DNA of 64,000 bases, from positions 1 through 64,000 of the forward strand of contig JASANC010003532.1 of NCBI GenBank assembly GCA_030248135.1, given 5' to 3'. The position numbers and the translations under genes are program-made. The stretch is from Theristus sp. LFF4_11. Taxonomy: Eukaryota; Nematoda; Chromadorea; Monhysterida; Xyalidae. The notes beneath the pieces were generated by a model, which ran no database searches, had not been told where the DNA came from, and saw nothing but the letters and a program-made list of their open reading frames with translations. Below are positions 13,748-23,622 of this stretch, piece after piece (positions within the stretch are counted from its first letter, which is position 1; every line of letters begins with the position of its first letter).

Positions 13748-14776
13748 TAGGGTTAGGGGCTTTGAAAAAATTTTTTTTTTTATTTTTTTTCGTTAAAAAA
13801 AAATTTGGATTTTTTTTTCAAACTTAAAAAAAAAATTGAAAAATTTTTCTTCTACTTTGCTCTGAAAATTCGATTTATGGTATAAATTTTTGAAAGTTCA
13901 AACCAAATTTTCTTCCCAACTTCTTTGTGTGCTTAGGTACATGTCATTATTTGGTCATTTTGACCGACGTACTCCATGTTTTTCGATTTGGATGACTTCT
14001 AGAGTCAATTTTTAGCGTTGAAATGACTTAACTGAATTGAAATATCGTTTCAGAAATCGTTTTCTTGCAACTTAGAACATGTTTTTTCAGTCGGTAGGCC
14101 ATGAGATGAACATGATATTTTGTTGATTGGCGTATGTTATAGGTCTACAATGGAGTTGTGCGATATATTGTTAAACAATTGGAGCGGAGATGTTGGTTAA
14201 TACCACATCACACGACCGTTTTTCAGATACCCGATAACATGGCCAAATGTTAAAACTTGCGTGCTGAGCTAAACTAACGTGTTAAACTTGCGTCTGTCAG
14301 TTGCCCGCAACGTGATCGCGAAATCATGGTACGTGTTTTCGATACGATGATTTGAAGAGTGGGCTCTCGCCATGTGGCAGATAGCATAGCTGGTTGAACC
14401 TGAAAGTAAGTGTCTTGGGGGGGGGGCGACCGGGTCGACAGGGGTTGCCGACTTAGCTACAGCAAACAGGAATTTTTGAACACAGTCAAATTTTGGTAAT
14501 TTTCTAAAGAGGAACAACTAAGAACGGTTCAATATTCAAGTACACGTCGAAAATTGTCCTGTTTTACTGTTGAAAATGCAACTTTCCCTCTATGAAATGG
14601 ACATAATTTCAATAAAACACGATTTTCGCTCTTGTAGTTTTCCGGATCGTTCTGAAAATAGTCTAGATGAACTCAGCTCGACGAGACGCTTCGAACAAAC
14701 CTAACTTGTAAAAAAATTTTTTTTTTTTAAATTTAATTTAAAAAAAAAATCCGGATTTTTTTTTTCCCTAACCCTA
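13748..14776. mobile_element. Nested MITE with TIR TAGGGTTAGGG
   Basis: It starts TAGGGTTAGGG and ends CCCTAACCCTA, giving a perfect 11-bp TIR, and is inserted into a C-run of the host element. The empty host site (GCGGCCCCCC joined to AAAATTTTCCAG) is seen near 17,695 and 54,890. The interior is about 1 kb with no coding capacity that I can recognise. Part of it resembles the other MITE cores (CTTTGCTCTGAAAA). Confidence 0.85.
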
Positions 14777-15157
14777 CCCCCCCCAAAATTTTCCAGCTAT
14801 CTATCTATCTAGAAAATTTGCTCCAGCTATCTATATCGGCCCCCCCAACCCCTCGGCTCTGGCTGGAACAACTATGACCTAAGTAACAGTGACACCCCCA
14901 AAAATTTTTTCGGACCACCCAAAAATCATGAATTTTTGCTCAAAAATCATGATTTTTTGTCTTATGATAACTTGACATTCTTCATTGTAATTTCAAAGAT
15001 TTTGCAGCAAAATTTAGCGTTTTTCCTTCAAAATTTAAGCGAAAAAATCTCATGGGTGGGGTGGGGGGTGTGCACCCCCCAGAAAATTTTCTACAATAGT
15101 GCACCCCCCATGGCCCACGCCTGGGGGGGTGTCACTGTACCATGACTGACACCCCCC

Positions 15158-15869
15158 TAGGGTTGTTAAACAAAAATGAAATTTTTTTTCAAAAAAAGTG
15201 ATTAAAAAAAACAAAAATGCCGATTTTTTTAATTTGGAAAATTTTCCTCTAATATGCTCTGAAAACCTCAATTTTGGCACAATTTTTCGAAAGTTCAACA
15301 AAAATTTTCTTTGATTATACCTCGTAAAACCTTTAGCAGTCGATTTTGGGTTGTTTTACCGACTGATTTTAGGCTACGACAACATCTGCGATGAAGTTTT
15401 TGAGCGTCCCAAAGCTTGGCCTACCATTTCCGATGCAGATAAGGTGACGATTCGCCTCGCAGAGCGTCCGATTGTGCTCGCTGCTCCGTTTTCAAGCGCC
15501 ACGTTGTCTGGTTGCTTGCTGCTTCGTGTCGTGTCGTCGCGACACCATCAGAAGAATTGATCGAATTTCAAGGCGGTATGTTTGTCTTCACTTTAGCATT
15601 AGTTTAGCTGGGGACAATTAGTGACGTTTTGGAGGTCAAAACACAAGAAGAGGCATGGTGACGGTTTGGAAAAGGGGTAATTGAGGTCACCAAAACAAAA
15701 TCTGCAAAGTTCCGCCATACGGGAGTCATTCGGGAGGCGCTTGCATATCATATGTGGTTCTTCGGACTCCCTGATTGATTTAGCACAACTTTGATTTTTG
15801 AAATTTAAAAAAAAGTTTCTTTTTAAAAAAAAACAAAAATGACGATTTTTGTTTTTTTTAACAACCCTA
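15158..15869 (+). mobile_element. MITE with TIR TAGGGTTGTTAAA, full-length copy, 8-bp TSD
   Basis: The ends are TAGGGTTGTTAAA and TTTAACAACCCTA. The flanks carry the 8-bp repeat CACCCCCC (15,150-15,157 and 15,870-15,877), though in C-rich sequence this is weaker evidence. The 712-bp interior includes a GAGCGTCCCAAAGC block and a TCAGGGAGTCCGAAGAACC block (the latter read on the minus strand). It defines the commonest repeat family in this window; other copies are at 17,814, 18,653, 19,346 and 19,777, with fragments at 12.15, 30.6, 53.78 and 61.43 kb. Confidence 0.85.
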
Positions 15870-15882
15870 CACCCCCCCCCCA

Positions 15883-16996
15883 TCTGGGCGACGTTATGTG
15901 TTGGCAATACGTGCGTTTCACGTCATGTGTCTTGTGCGCCGACCTGTCACGCGACTCTGCCGGCGCTGTGCTCGACCGATTTCGACGATCGATGGCTCAA
16001 TCAACTCAGCAGAGCATCAGGAACACGATGATGTGTCGTTTGTGGTTTGTTTCGGCGGTTTTCTAAAAAATCGAAAAAATCACACACCACCATAAATTGG
16101 TGTTGTGTGTTTTTTCATAAATTTTTTATTGCACACGAACCATTGTTGAATGAAACAAAAACTAACCATAAACGACACATCATCGTGTTCCGGGTGCTCT
16201 GCTGAGTTGATTGAGCCGTCGATCGTCGAAATCGGCCGAGGAAATCGTGATCTGGGCGACGTTATGTGTTGGCAATACGTGCGTTTCACGTCATGTGTCT
16301 TGTGCGCCGACCTGTCACGCGACTCTGCCGGCGCTGTGCTCGACCGATTTCGACGATCGATGGCTCAATCAACTCAGCAGAGCATCAGGAACACGATGAG
16401 GTGTCGTTTGTGGTTTGTTTCGGAGGTTTTCTAAAAAATCGAAAAAATCACACACCACCATAAATTGGTTTTGTGTGTTTTTTCATAAATTTTTCATTGC
16501 ACACGAGACAATGTTGAATGAAACAAAAACCAACCATAAACGACACATCATCGTGTTCCGGGTGCTCTGCTGAGTTGATTGAGCCGTCGATCGTCGAAAT
16601 CGGCTGAGGAAATCGTGATCTGGGCGACGTTATGTGTTGGCAATACGTGCGTTTCACGTCATGTGTCTTGTGCGCCGACCTGTCACGCGACTCTGCCGGC
16701 GCTGTGCTCGACCGATTTCGACGATCGATGGCTCAATCAACTCAGCAGAGCATCAGGAACACGATGAGGTGTCGTTTGTGGTTTGTTTCGGAGGTTTTCT
16801 GAAAATCGATAAAATCACACACCACCATAAGTTGGTTTTGTGTGTTTTTTCATAAATTTTTCATTGCACACGAGACAATGTTGAATAAAACAAAAACCAA
16901 CCACAAATAACACATGGTCGTGTTTCGGATGCTCTGCTGAATTGATTAAGCCGTCGATCGTCGAAATCGGCTGAGGAAATCGTGATCTGGGCGACC
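15883..16996 (+). repeat. Satellite array 1, 368-bp monomers (3 copies)
   Basis: The marker TCTGGGCGACGTTATG recurs at 15,883, 16,251 and 16,619, and TCTGGGCGAC again at 16,986, giving periods of 368, 368 and 367 bp. Each monomer contains a long inverted repeat: TCAATCAACTCAGCAGAGCA followed by the ACACGATGATGTGTCGTTT segment is mirrored about 170 bp later. The third monomer is the most diverged. Frames through it are open by chance only. The same monomer forms a second array at 59.27-60.32 kb. Confidence 0.93.
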
Positions 16997-17321
16997 TGAC
17001 CAATTCAACGATGACAACCACATTCATTTGTGGTCATTTCAATTTGTTTTCATCAAATCTGATTCAATTTTCGCCCACATATGTCGTTTCCATGTGATTT
17101 TCAGTAGAATTAATAATTGTGGTGTTTTTATGTGCATGGTGTTTTTAGCATTTCCCATTTTGAAAAATACCATGGTGTTTTTATACACATGGTTTTTATA
17201 TCGCATGGTGTTTTTTTACACCATGGTGTTTTTTTACGCAACCAAAAAATTTTCGGCACCCCCCCACGTAACGACACCCCCCTCGAAAATTTGCTTTCGC
17301 CTTCGGTACTGGGGGGGGGTG
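16997..17321. other. Intergenic, satellite edge to MITE; CATGGTGTTTTT micro-repeats
   Basis: There is no gene here. A run of degenerate CATGGTGTTTTTA units lies at about 17,135-17,235. It is followed by a C/G-run segment (17,262-17,320) whose inverted copy lies at about 19,685-19,762. Confidence 0.6.
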
Positions 17322-17800
17322 CATAGTTGTTCTAGTGGGGGGGGGGGGGGGGGGCCGGCCCCCCCCCCCAAAAATTTTTCGAATCTATCTCTATCAGAAA
17401 GATTTTTTCGGCTCAGCTATTATCTATCTAAAAAAATTTCTCAGCCAGCTATCTATCTGAAAATTTTTGTCTTCGAAGACGTAAAATGAGTCAATTTTTG
17501 ACTAAAATTGACCATTTTTGCTCGAAATTCTTGAAAATTTCGCTAATTTTAGTTAAAATACGCGTTTATACTTGATTTTTAGCATGTTTTAAGCATTATT
17601 TCGCTGTTTTTATAGCTTTTTAGCGTTTTAGCTATCTATCTATCCAATTTCAAAATTTTGACTGCCCCCCCCCAAAGTCACATGGCCCCCCCCCGCGGCC
17701 CCCCCCAAAATTTTCCAGCTATCTATCTATCTGGAAAATTTGCTCCAGCTATCTATATCGCCCCCCCCCCCCCCAACCCCTCGGCTCTGGAACAACTATG
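17322..17800. mobile_element. MITE with TIR CATAGTTGTTC, intact 479-bp copy
   Basis: The ends are CATAGTTGTTCTAG and CTGGAACAACTATG. It is collinear with the 12,625 element minus its two insertions. The flanks are G-runs (GGGGGGTG at left, a G-run then TGG at right), so the target duplication cannot be fixed. Confidence 0.85.
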
Positions 17801-17813
17801 GGGGGGGGGGTGG

Positions 17814-18546
17814 TAGGGTTGTTAAAAAAAACAAAAATCGTCATTTTTGTTTTTTTTTTTAAAAAAAAAATTTAAAAAAAAAAAAAATTCAAAAAATCAA
17901 AGTTGTGCTAAATCAATCAGGGAGTCCGAAGAACCACATATGATATGCAAGCGCCTCCCGAATGACTCCCGTATGGCGGAACTTTGCAGATTTTGTTTTG
18001 GTGACCTCAATTACCCCTTTTCCAAACCGTCACCATGCCTCTTCTTGTGTTTTGACCTCCAAAACGTCACTAATTGTCCCCAGCTAAGCTAATGCTAAAG
18101 TGAAGACAAACATACCGCCTTGAAATTCGATCAATTCTTCTGATGGTGTCGCGACGACACGACACGAAGCAGCAACCAGACAACGTAGCGCTTGCAAACG
18201 GAGCAGCGAGCACAATCGGACGCTCTGCGAGGCGAATCGTCACCTTATCTGCATCGGAAATGGTAGGCTAAGCTTTGGGACGCTCAAAAACTTCATCGCA
18301 GATGTTGTCGAAGCCTAAAATCAGTCGGTAAAACGGCCCAAAATCGACTGCTAAAGGTTTTACGAGGTATAATCAAAGAAAATTTTTGTTGAACTTTCGA
18401 AAAATTGTGCCAAAATTGAGGTTTTCAGAGCATATTAGAGGAAAATTTTTCGAATTTTTTTTTAAAAAAAAAATCGGCATTTTTGTTTTTTTTTTAATCA
18501 CTTTTTTTTTTAAAAAAAAAATTTTCATTTTTGTTTAACAACCCTA
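17814..18546 (-). mobile_element. MITE TAGGGTTGTTAAA family, inverted copy
   Basis: It has TAGGGTTGTTAAA at the left and AACAACCCTA at the right. The interior is the reverse complement of 15,158-15,869: the AATCAGGGAGTCCGAAGAAC block comes first, then the CGCTCTGCGAGG block, then the TTGTGCCAAAATTGAGG block. Expanded poly-A and poly-T tracts lie near both ends. Confidence 0.85.
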
Positions 18547-19690
18547 GGTGGTTGGGTTGGGTTGGTTGGGTTGTTAAAAAACAAAAATCGGCATTTTTGT
18601 TTAATTTTTTTTTTAATTTTAAAAATCAAAGTTGTGGCAAATCAATCAAAAATAGGGTTGTTAAACAAAAATCAAATTAAAAAATGATTAAAAAAAACAA
18701 AAATGCCGGATTTTTTTTAAAATTCGAAAAATTTTCTTCTAATATGCTCTGAAAACCTCAATTTTTTGGCACAATTTTTTGAAAGTTCAACAAAAATTTT
18801 TTTTTGATATTACCTCGTAAAACCTTTAGCAGTCGATTTTGGACCGTTTTACCGACTGATTTCAGGCTTCAACAACGTCTGCGATGAAGTTTTTGAGCGT
18901 CCCAAACGTTGGCTTACCATTTCCGATGCAGATAAGGTGACGATTCGCCTCGCAATCTAAATTTGAGCGTCCGAGCTGCTCCGTTTGCAGGCGTTACGTT
19001 GTCTGGTTGCCGTTTTGTGTCCTGCCGTCGCGACACATCATCAGAACTGATCGAATTTCAAGCCGGTATGTGTATTTTCACTTGGGCTGGGGACAATTGG
19101 TGACGTTTTGGGGGTCAAAACACTAGAAGAGGCATGGTAACGGTTTGGAAAAGGGGTAATTGAGGTCACCAAAACAAAATCTCCAAAGTTCCACCATACG
19201 GGAGTCATTCCGGAGGCGCTTGCATATCATATGTGGTTCTTCGAACTCCCTAATTGATTTAGCACAACTTTGATTTTTGAATTTTTTTTAAATTTTTCTT
19301 TAAAAAAAAACAAAAATGACGATTTTTGTTTTTTTAACAACCCTAATCAGGGAGTTCGAAAAACCACATTTGATATGCACGCGCCTCCCGAATGACTCTA
19401 AAGGTTTTACGAGGTAATATCAAAAAAAAAATTTGTTGAACTTTCGAAAAATTGTGCCAAAAAATTGAGGTTTTCAGAGCATATTAGAAGAAAATTTTTC
19501 GAATTTTAAAAAAAAAATCCGGCATTTTTGTTTTTTTTAATCATTTTTTTAATTTGATTTTTGTTTAACAACCCTATTTTTGATTGATTTACCACAACTT
19601 TGATTTTTAAAATTAAAAAAAATTTAAACAAAAATGCCGATTTTTGTTTTTTAACAACCCAACCAACCCAACCCAACCACCCCCCCCCCC
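18547..19690. repeat. Large inverted repeat (about 280-bp arms, about 580-bp spacer)
   Basis: The left arm (about 18,547-18,835) starts GGTGGTTGGGTTGGG and runs through TAGGGTTGTTAAAC to CGTAAAACCTTTAG. The right arm (about 19,410-19,690) is its near-perfect reverse complement, from CTAAAGGTTTTACG to CCAACCCAACCCAACCA. The symmetry includes the junction between two different repeat units, so it reflects an inverted duplication rather than two independent insertions. Confidence 0.8.
18653..19345 (+). mobile_element. MITE TAGGGTTGTTAAA family, copy inside another copy
   Basis: It has complete ends, with flanks ATCAAAAA (left) and ATCAGGGA (right). The right flank continues into the interior of an opposite-orientation family member, so this is a nested insertion. 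The two flanks differ at three adjacent positions (AAA versus GGG), so the target duplication is imperfect. Confidence 0.75.
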
Positions 19691-19776
19691 AGTACCGAAG
19701 GCGAAAGCAAATTTTCGAGGGGGGGGGTGTCGTTACGTGGGGGGGGGGTGCCGAAAATTTTTCAGTGGGGGGGTGT

Positions 19777-20425
19777 AGGGTTGTTAAAAAAAACAAAAAT
19801 CGTCATTTTTGTTTTTTTTTAAAAAGAAATTTTTTTTTAAATTTCAAAAATCAAAGTTGTGCTAAATCAATCAGGGAGTCCGAAGAACCACATATGATAT
19901 GCAAGCGCCTCCCGAATGACTCCCGTATGGCGGAACTTTGCAGATTTTGTTTTGGTGACCTCAATTACCCCTTTTCCAAACCGTCACCATGCCTCTTCTT
20001 GTGTTTTTACCTCCAAAACGTCACTAATTGTCCCCAGATAAACTAATGCTAAAGTGAAGACAAACATACCGCCTTGAAATTCGATCAATTCTTCTGATGG
20101 TGTCGCGACGACACGACACGAAGCAGCAAGCAACCAGACAACGTAGCGCTTGCAAACGGAGCAGCGAGCACAATCGGACGCTCTGCGAGGCGAATCGTCA
20201 CCTTATCTGCATCGGAAATGGTAGGCCAAGCTTTGGGACGCTCAAAAACTTCATCGCAGATGTTGTCGTAGCCTAAAATCAGTCGGTAAAACGGCCCAAA
20301 ATCGACTGCTAAAGGTTTTACGAGGTATAATCAAAGAAAATTTTTGTTGAACTTTCGAAAAATTGTGCCAAAATTGAGGTTTTCAGAGCATATTAGAGGA
20401 AAATTTTCCGAATTAAAAAAAATCG
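19777..20425 (-). mobile_element. MITE TAGGGTTGTTAAA family, copy truncated at its right end
   Basis: It is near-identical to 17,814-18,470 in the same orientation (the TCAGGGAGTCCGAAGAACC block and the CATACCGCCTTGAAATTCG block), but it stops at about 20,425 before the terminal repeat, at the border with single-copy DNA. Confidence 0.8.
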
Positions 20426-20810
20426 GCATTCCTTTTACACGCTATCGTTTGAGAGGTTTCTTTTCAAGATTTTTTTCGAAAGTTAATTTACAGTATGTTT
20501 GTTTAAACCTCTCAGTTCCTTCACAGAGTATAAAGCTCGCGAAAGACGAATGAACGGGATCGGAGTTGCAAAAAAAGACATACGGTATGTACACTGGAAG
20601 TGTTTGTAATTTCAACCGAACCCGATATATGTACATTCATTCTTCTTACTGTAAGTCTCGTATGTTGTGTTCCGAGAAAAAAACAACTGACCGGTTTAAA
20701 CAAACATATGGAAAAATGCCAAAAAAGTTTTGTTATAAGCGAGTTATAGCCACCAAGTTTCAGAAAACGTTCCGTGACAAGTATCAAGTCACAAAACAAT
20801 GTGATATACA

Positions 20811-21053
20811 ATGCAAGTGTGCAGCTGGCACAAATACGTGGTTTCTGTCAGGTATGACCCGTCTCAGCCTTCGGTTGGCATATACAACACAGTGGCTCAA
20901 CCTGACGACCACGACCGCAACGACTGTGCAGGAATTTGGGGTCAAGAATTTTGGTTTGGCCGAAAGAGCATGGCTGATATCAACTGCGAGGCGTACGGTG
21001 AACATCGCGAGGATGTGCCATACTTCCTGTGCGAAGTTTACGTTGGCCCATAA
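20811..21053 (+). pseudogene. C-type lectin-like domain fragment (C-terminal half)
   Basis: The frame encodes about 80 residues. It has a QPDDHDRNDCAGIWG segment followed by W, then DINCEAY and PYFLCEV before a TAA. The spacing of three cysteines with the QP(D/N)..., W and FLCE motifs matches the second half of a C-type lectin domain, the carbohydrate-binding loop and the last two beta strands. The expected N-terminal half (the first disulphide cysteines and the WIGL segment) is not visible within the 370 bp between this exon and the repeat boundary at 20,425. It may be a truncated gene or the last exon of a gene whose 5' part was displaced by repeats. The upstream limit is uncertain. Confidence 0.6.
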
Positions 21054-22239
21054 CTACCACTGTAAAACAGGTGGCGTTTTGGTCGGTGTCAAACTGTAGA
21101 TTTTTCTATGAACTGAAAACTGAAACACCAAAACTCTGTCGGTGGCCCACAATCGCGTCGACACGTTTGGCGGTTGCTTCATTCATGGTCACGGATGTTG
21201 AGTTTTGTTGTGTTATGAGATTAGATCAACAGTTGCGTCAAATATGCTTCTTCGAAATTTTCAAAAGTTGTACTTTTCTCCGCACACTTGTTGGGTGGTA
21301 TCTTCGCGTGTGGTAGGCAACCAAACAGAGTTAGTGCTTCAGCTCAGTGCTACAATTCTTTTCTTTCCACCTGATTAATTAAAAATTAATTAAAATTAAA
21401 AATACTAATTAGTATTTTTAATTAGTACTAATTAAAAAAATAAAGTCTTTGTCTGGCGTGTCGTAACACTGATCCAAACGGTGGCTTTTTTTACAGTGAC
21501 AATATGGTGATTCTTTGAAACATCTTGCAAGTGTTCATGCACTTTTGAACAACACTGTTGTCTGTTTGGCTTTTGATCAACTGTTCACTCACATGCAGTC
21601 CTTGTCAAAAGACAGTGCACTCGCTTTGTACAGCCTCAAACAACGCATGCGCAACAGGTCTGCTGTGCACAGCAGTGCACGTGCGTGTTTGCTTTTGTCT
21701 GTGCAATATTGCTGTGTTGCATGATCTTTCTTATTGAACGTGTCGTAAATGTAATACCGTAATACCTCCAATAAACGCCCATGTGGGATTAATACGTCAG
21801 CGACTTTTAGGGGTGGGGGTTTATTGGGGGGATTATTGGTGGGGGGGGGGTTATTTACAAACAAATTCTAGGGAAATACCTTGCATGGCAGGCAAGAAAG
21901 TCGCAGAAACTTCTACTTTTCACAGAGATTTCCTTTTGTAACAGCCTTTTGTAATGAAATTACCATTAACTCAACCCTTTGGGGGCCTTTGGTAGCACAA
22001 TTTCACCAATTCGGACTACGTTCGGGCTCGAAACAGCGCGTTCAGAAACTGTGTGACTTTTCACTCAACATTAATCCATTCAACATTACTCCGCCTCCTT
22101 TGCTCAAAAAAATAACTGGGATATTGTTTTTTCATGTGTGTCTTTGGTATTGTATTGTTGTATGGTTATTGGCATAGAATGGATGTGTTGTTTGTTGTGT
22201 TATTCAACTTTTAAAAACGAACGAACGAACGAATGGTGG
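21054..22239. other. Intergenic, no gene recognised
   Basis: It contains an AT-only palindrome around 21,375-21,435 (TAATTAGTATTTTTAATTAGTACTAATTA type), G-rich runs at 21,810-21,852 and an ACGAACGAACGAACGA microsatellite near 22,215. A segment at about 22,010-22,115 (ACTACGTTCGGGCTCGAAAC) is repeated at about 29,750-29,850. Confidence 0.6.
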
Positions 22240-22415
22240 TTTTAGGCAATGTTTTTAGCCACGGCTAACCCGGAAAAGCGCACAGAACGCCGTCGAGTCG
22301 GACACCCACCGACGTTTCTGTCGTTTTAAAAGCGCCTGTTATACACGGCTCGGCTCGAATCCTCGAACGCACAGACAAGAGTCAAACGCGCTACCACTCA
22401 GACCACGAGGGTGAA
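22240..22415 (-). repeat. tRNA-derived SINE, copy 2 (inverted)
   Basis: Read on the minus strand it starts CCCTCGTGGTCTGAGTGGTA (A box), has a recognisable B box (GGATTCGAGCCGAG), then GTGTATAACAGGCGC, and ends in the GGCTAAAAACATTGCCTAAA tail. Divergence from the other copies is high. Confidence 0.8.
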
Positions 22416-22562
22416 AATTCATAGATTCGTACATTTATAAAGTCTTTTATAAAAGAAAACTTCCAGTCAAATGTTAAACAGCGAATAGCCTTGTAATCTT
22501 TGTCAAAAAAACACTGCTCTGTTGCATCGTTACGTCACAGAACAAAACACGGAATGTCACGA

Positions 22563-23294
22563 TCACAGAATCGTGGCGTACACGAAGCACAACGACAACA
22601 AGCTAGCAATCAATTGGCACGGATACACTGAGCTCAACGTTGAAGCACCAGATGAGCACTCGCATTTTACGGCACTGTGGTCGGTCAATGTCGAGCTAGA
22701 TGTTGGTGATGTGAGTCTGTCGCAGTTGACCTCGTGCAGCAATGCTTCATCGTCGTTGCACTGATACTTGATTGTGCGGCAGTAGCACCGGTTGAAACAG
22801 CAATACTGAAAGTCCGCACATTTCCCTTGACCCTGCGCACACAGTTTTCAAAAGAACAGCGTATAACCACCAAAGAACCAAACAGTATATATGAACAATT
22901 TACTTTTGGGGACTACGTACTTACACAACACCATCAAACCTTGCAAACCTTGTGACAAAAGCAGTTCTTCAATTCTGTTTCAGAATTTCAGAATTTACAG
23001 CAATTCCAAGACTTTACAATAGTAAATCATTTTCCTACTTGAAATTTCTTTTTAGACCACGAACTTGGTGCAGATACATAACCCAACTGAGAATTTCTGA
23101 AAACTGTGTTCGCCCTGGCGCGCTGTGTCGAAGCAATGTTTTGTGAAATTGCCTTCTCGTTTCACGGTGACTGTCTTGTTGCTGGCAACATCATATTCAT
23201 ATGGATTGTCCTGGATTTCAAAAGTGGCGCAGATCGTTTTCTCATCGTCAATCAAATTATACAGCAACAGTAGCACGAAATTTCCACAATGTTT
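22563..23294 (-). CDS. Possible small secreted cysteine-rich protein
   Basis: The proposed last exon (about 22,563-22,834) follows an acceptor GTGCGCAG. It encodes GKCADFQYCCFNRCYCRTI, about nine cysteines in all, then a Ser/Thr-rich linker and a hydrophobic C terminus (LIASLLSLCFVYATIL). A candidate first exon (about 23,060-23,294) starts MKHCGNFVLLLLYNLID, which looks like a signal peptide, and ends after KHCFDTARQGEHSFQ. The donor joining them is not certain (a TCA|GTTGGG donor keeps the frame). An extracellular domain with either a GPI signal or a TM tail is a reasonable guess. I do not recognise the family. Confidence 0.35.
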
Positions 23295-23622
23295 CATTCC
23301 TAAAACGGTTAAAAATACAGCGTGACAGCACGCAAAGGAAAACAAGTAAAGATTGACTTCTTTTCTTCAGAAATTACCCATAACAATCAAAATATCACAC
23401 GAATAACAATAACAGAGTGAAATATCCGCAAAAGCCAGTTTCAAAAAAGTTAGAAGTTTTGTTCCAAAAAGTGATTTGATTCAGAAGTTTTTAAGAAATA
23501 AAGTTCACAAGCGCTTGAAATATGCCGTCGACTATAAACTTGCAAATCAAGCCCAACATGTGCAAGTGCTTTTGTTGACGAATGTTTTTTTGGTCCGTTT
23601 GGTTTATCTCCGTGTTAAAATA

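Larger units (their letters stand above)
12625..14876. mobile_element. MITE with TIR CATAGTTGTTC, 2,252 bp, carrying two nested insertions; 8-bp TSD
   Basis: The left end reads CATAGTTGTTCTAG and the right end is the reverse complement CATAGTTGTTCCAG. The element is flanked on both sides by the exact 8-bp duplication ACCTAAGT (12,617-12,624 and 14,877-14,884). The 8-bp TSD is characteristic of the hAT superfamily. It encodes no transposase. It contains two inserted elements (12,662-13,404 and 13,748-14,776), and removing these leaves 480 bp, matching the 479- and 477-bp copies at 17,322 and 54,538. The interior has CTATCTATCT-type runs and a GTCTTCGAAGAC palindrome. Confidence 0.9.

Noticed and set aside
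15839..16770. Repeated frames with LCRRCARPISTIDGSINSA as a tandem gene family
   Set aside because: The period is exactly that of the 368-bp satellite, and overlapping frames repeat equally. No start context or splice evidence.
15883..17000. CRISPR-like repeats in the 15.9-17.0 kb array
   Set aside because: Units are 368 bp and near-identical throughout, without short repeats and unique spacers. The genome is eukaryotic.
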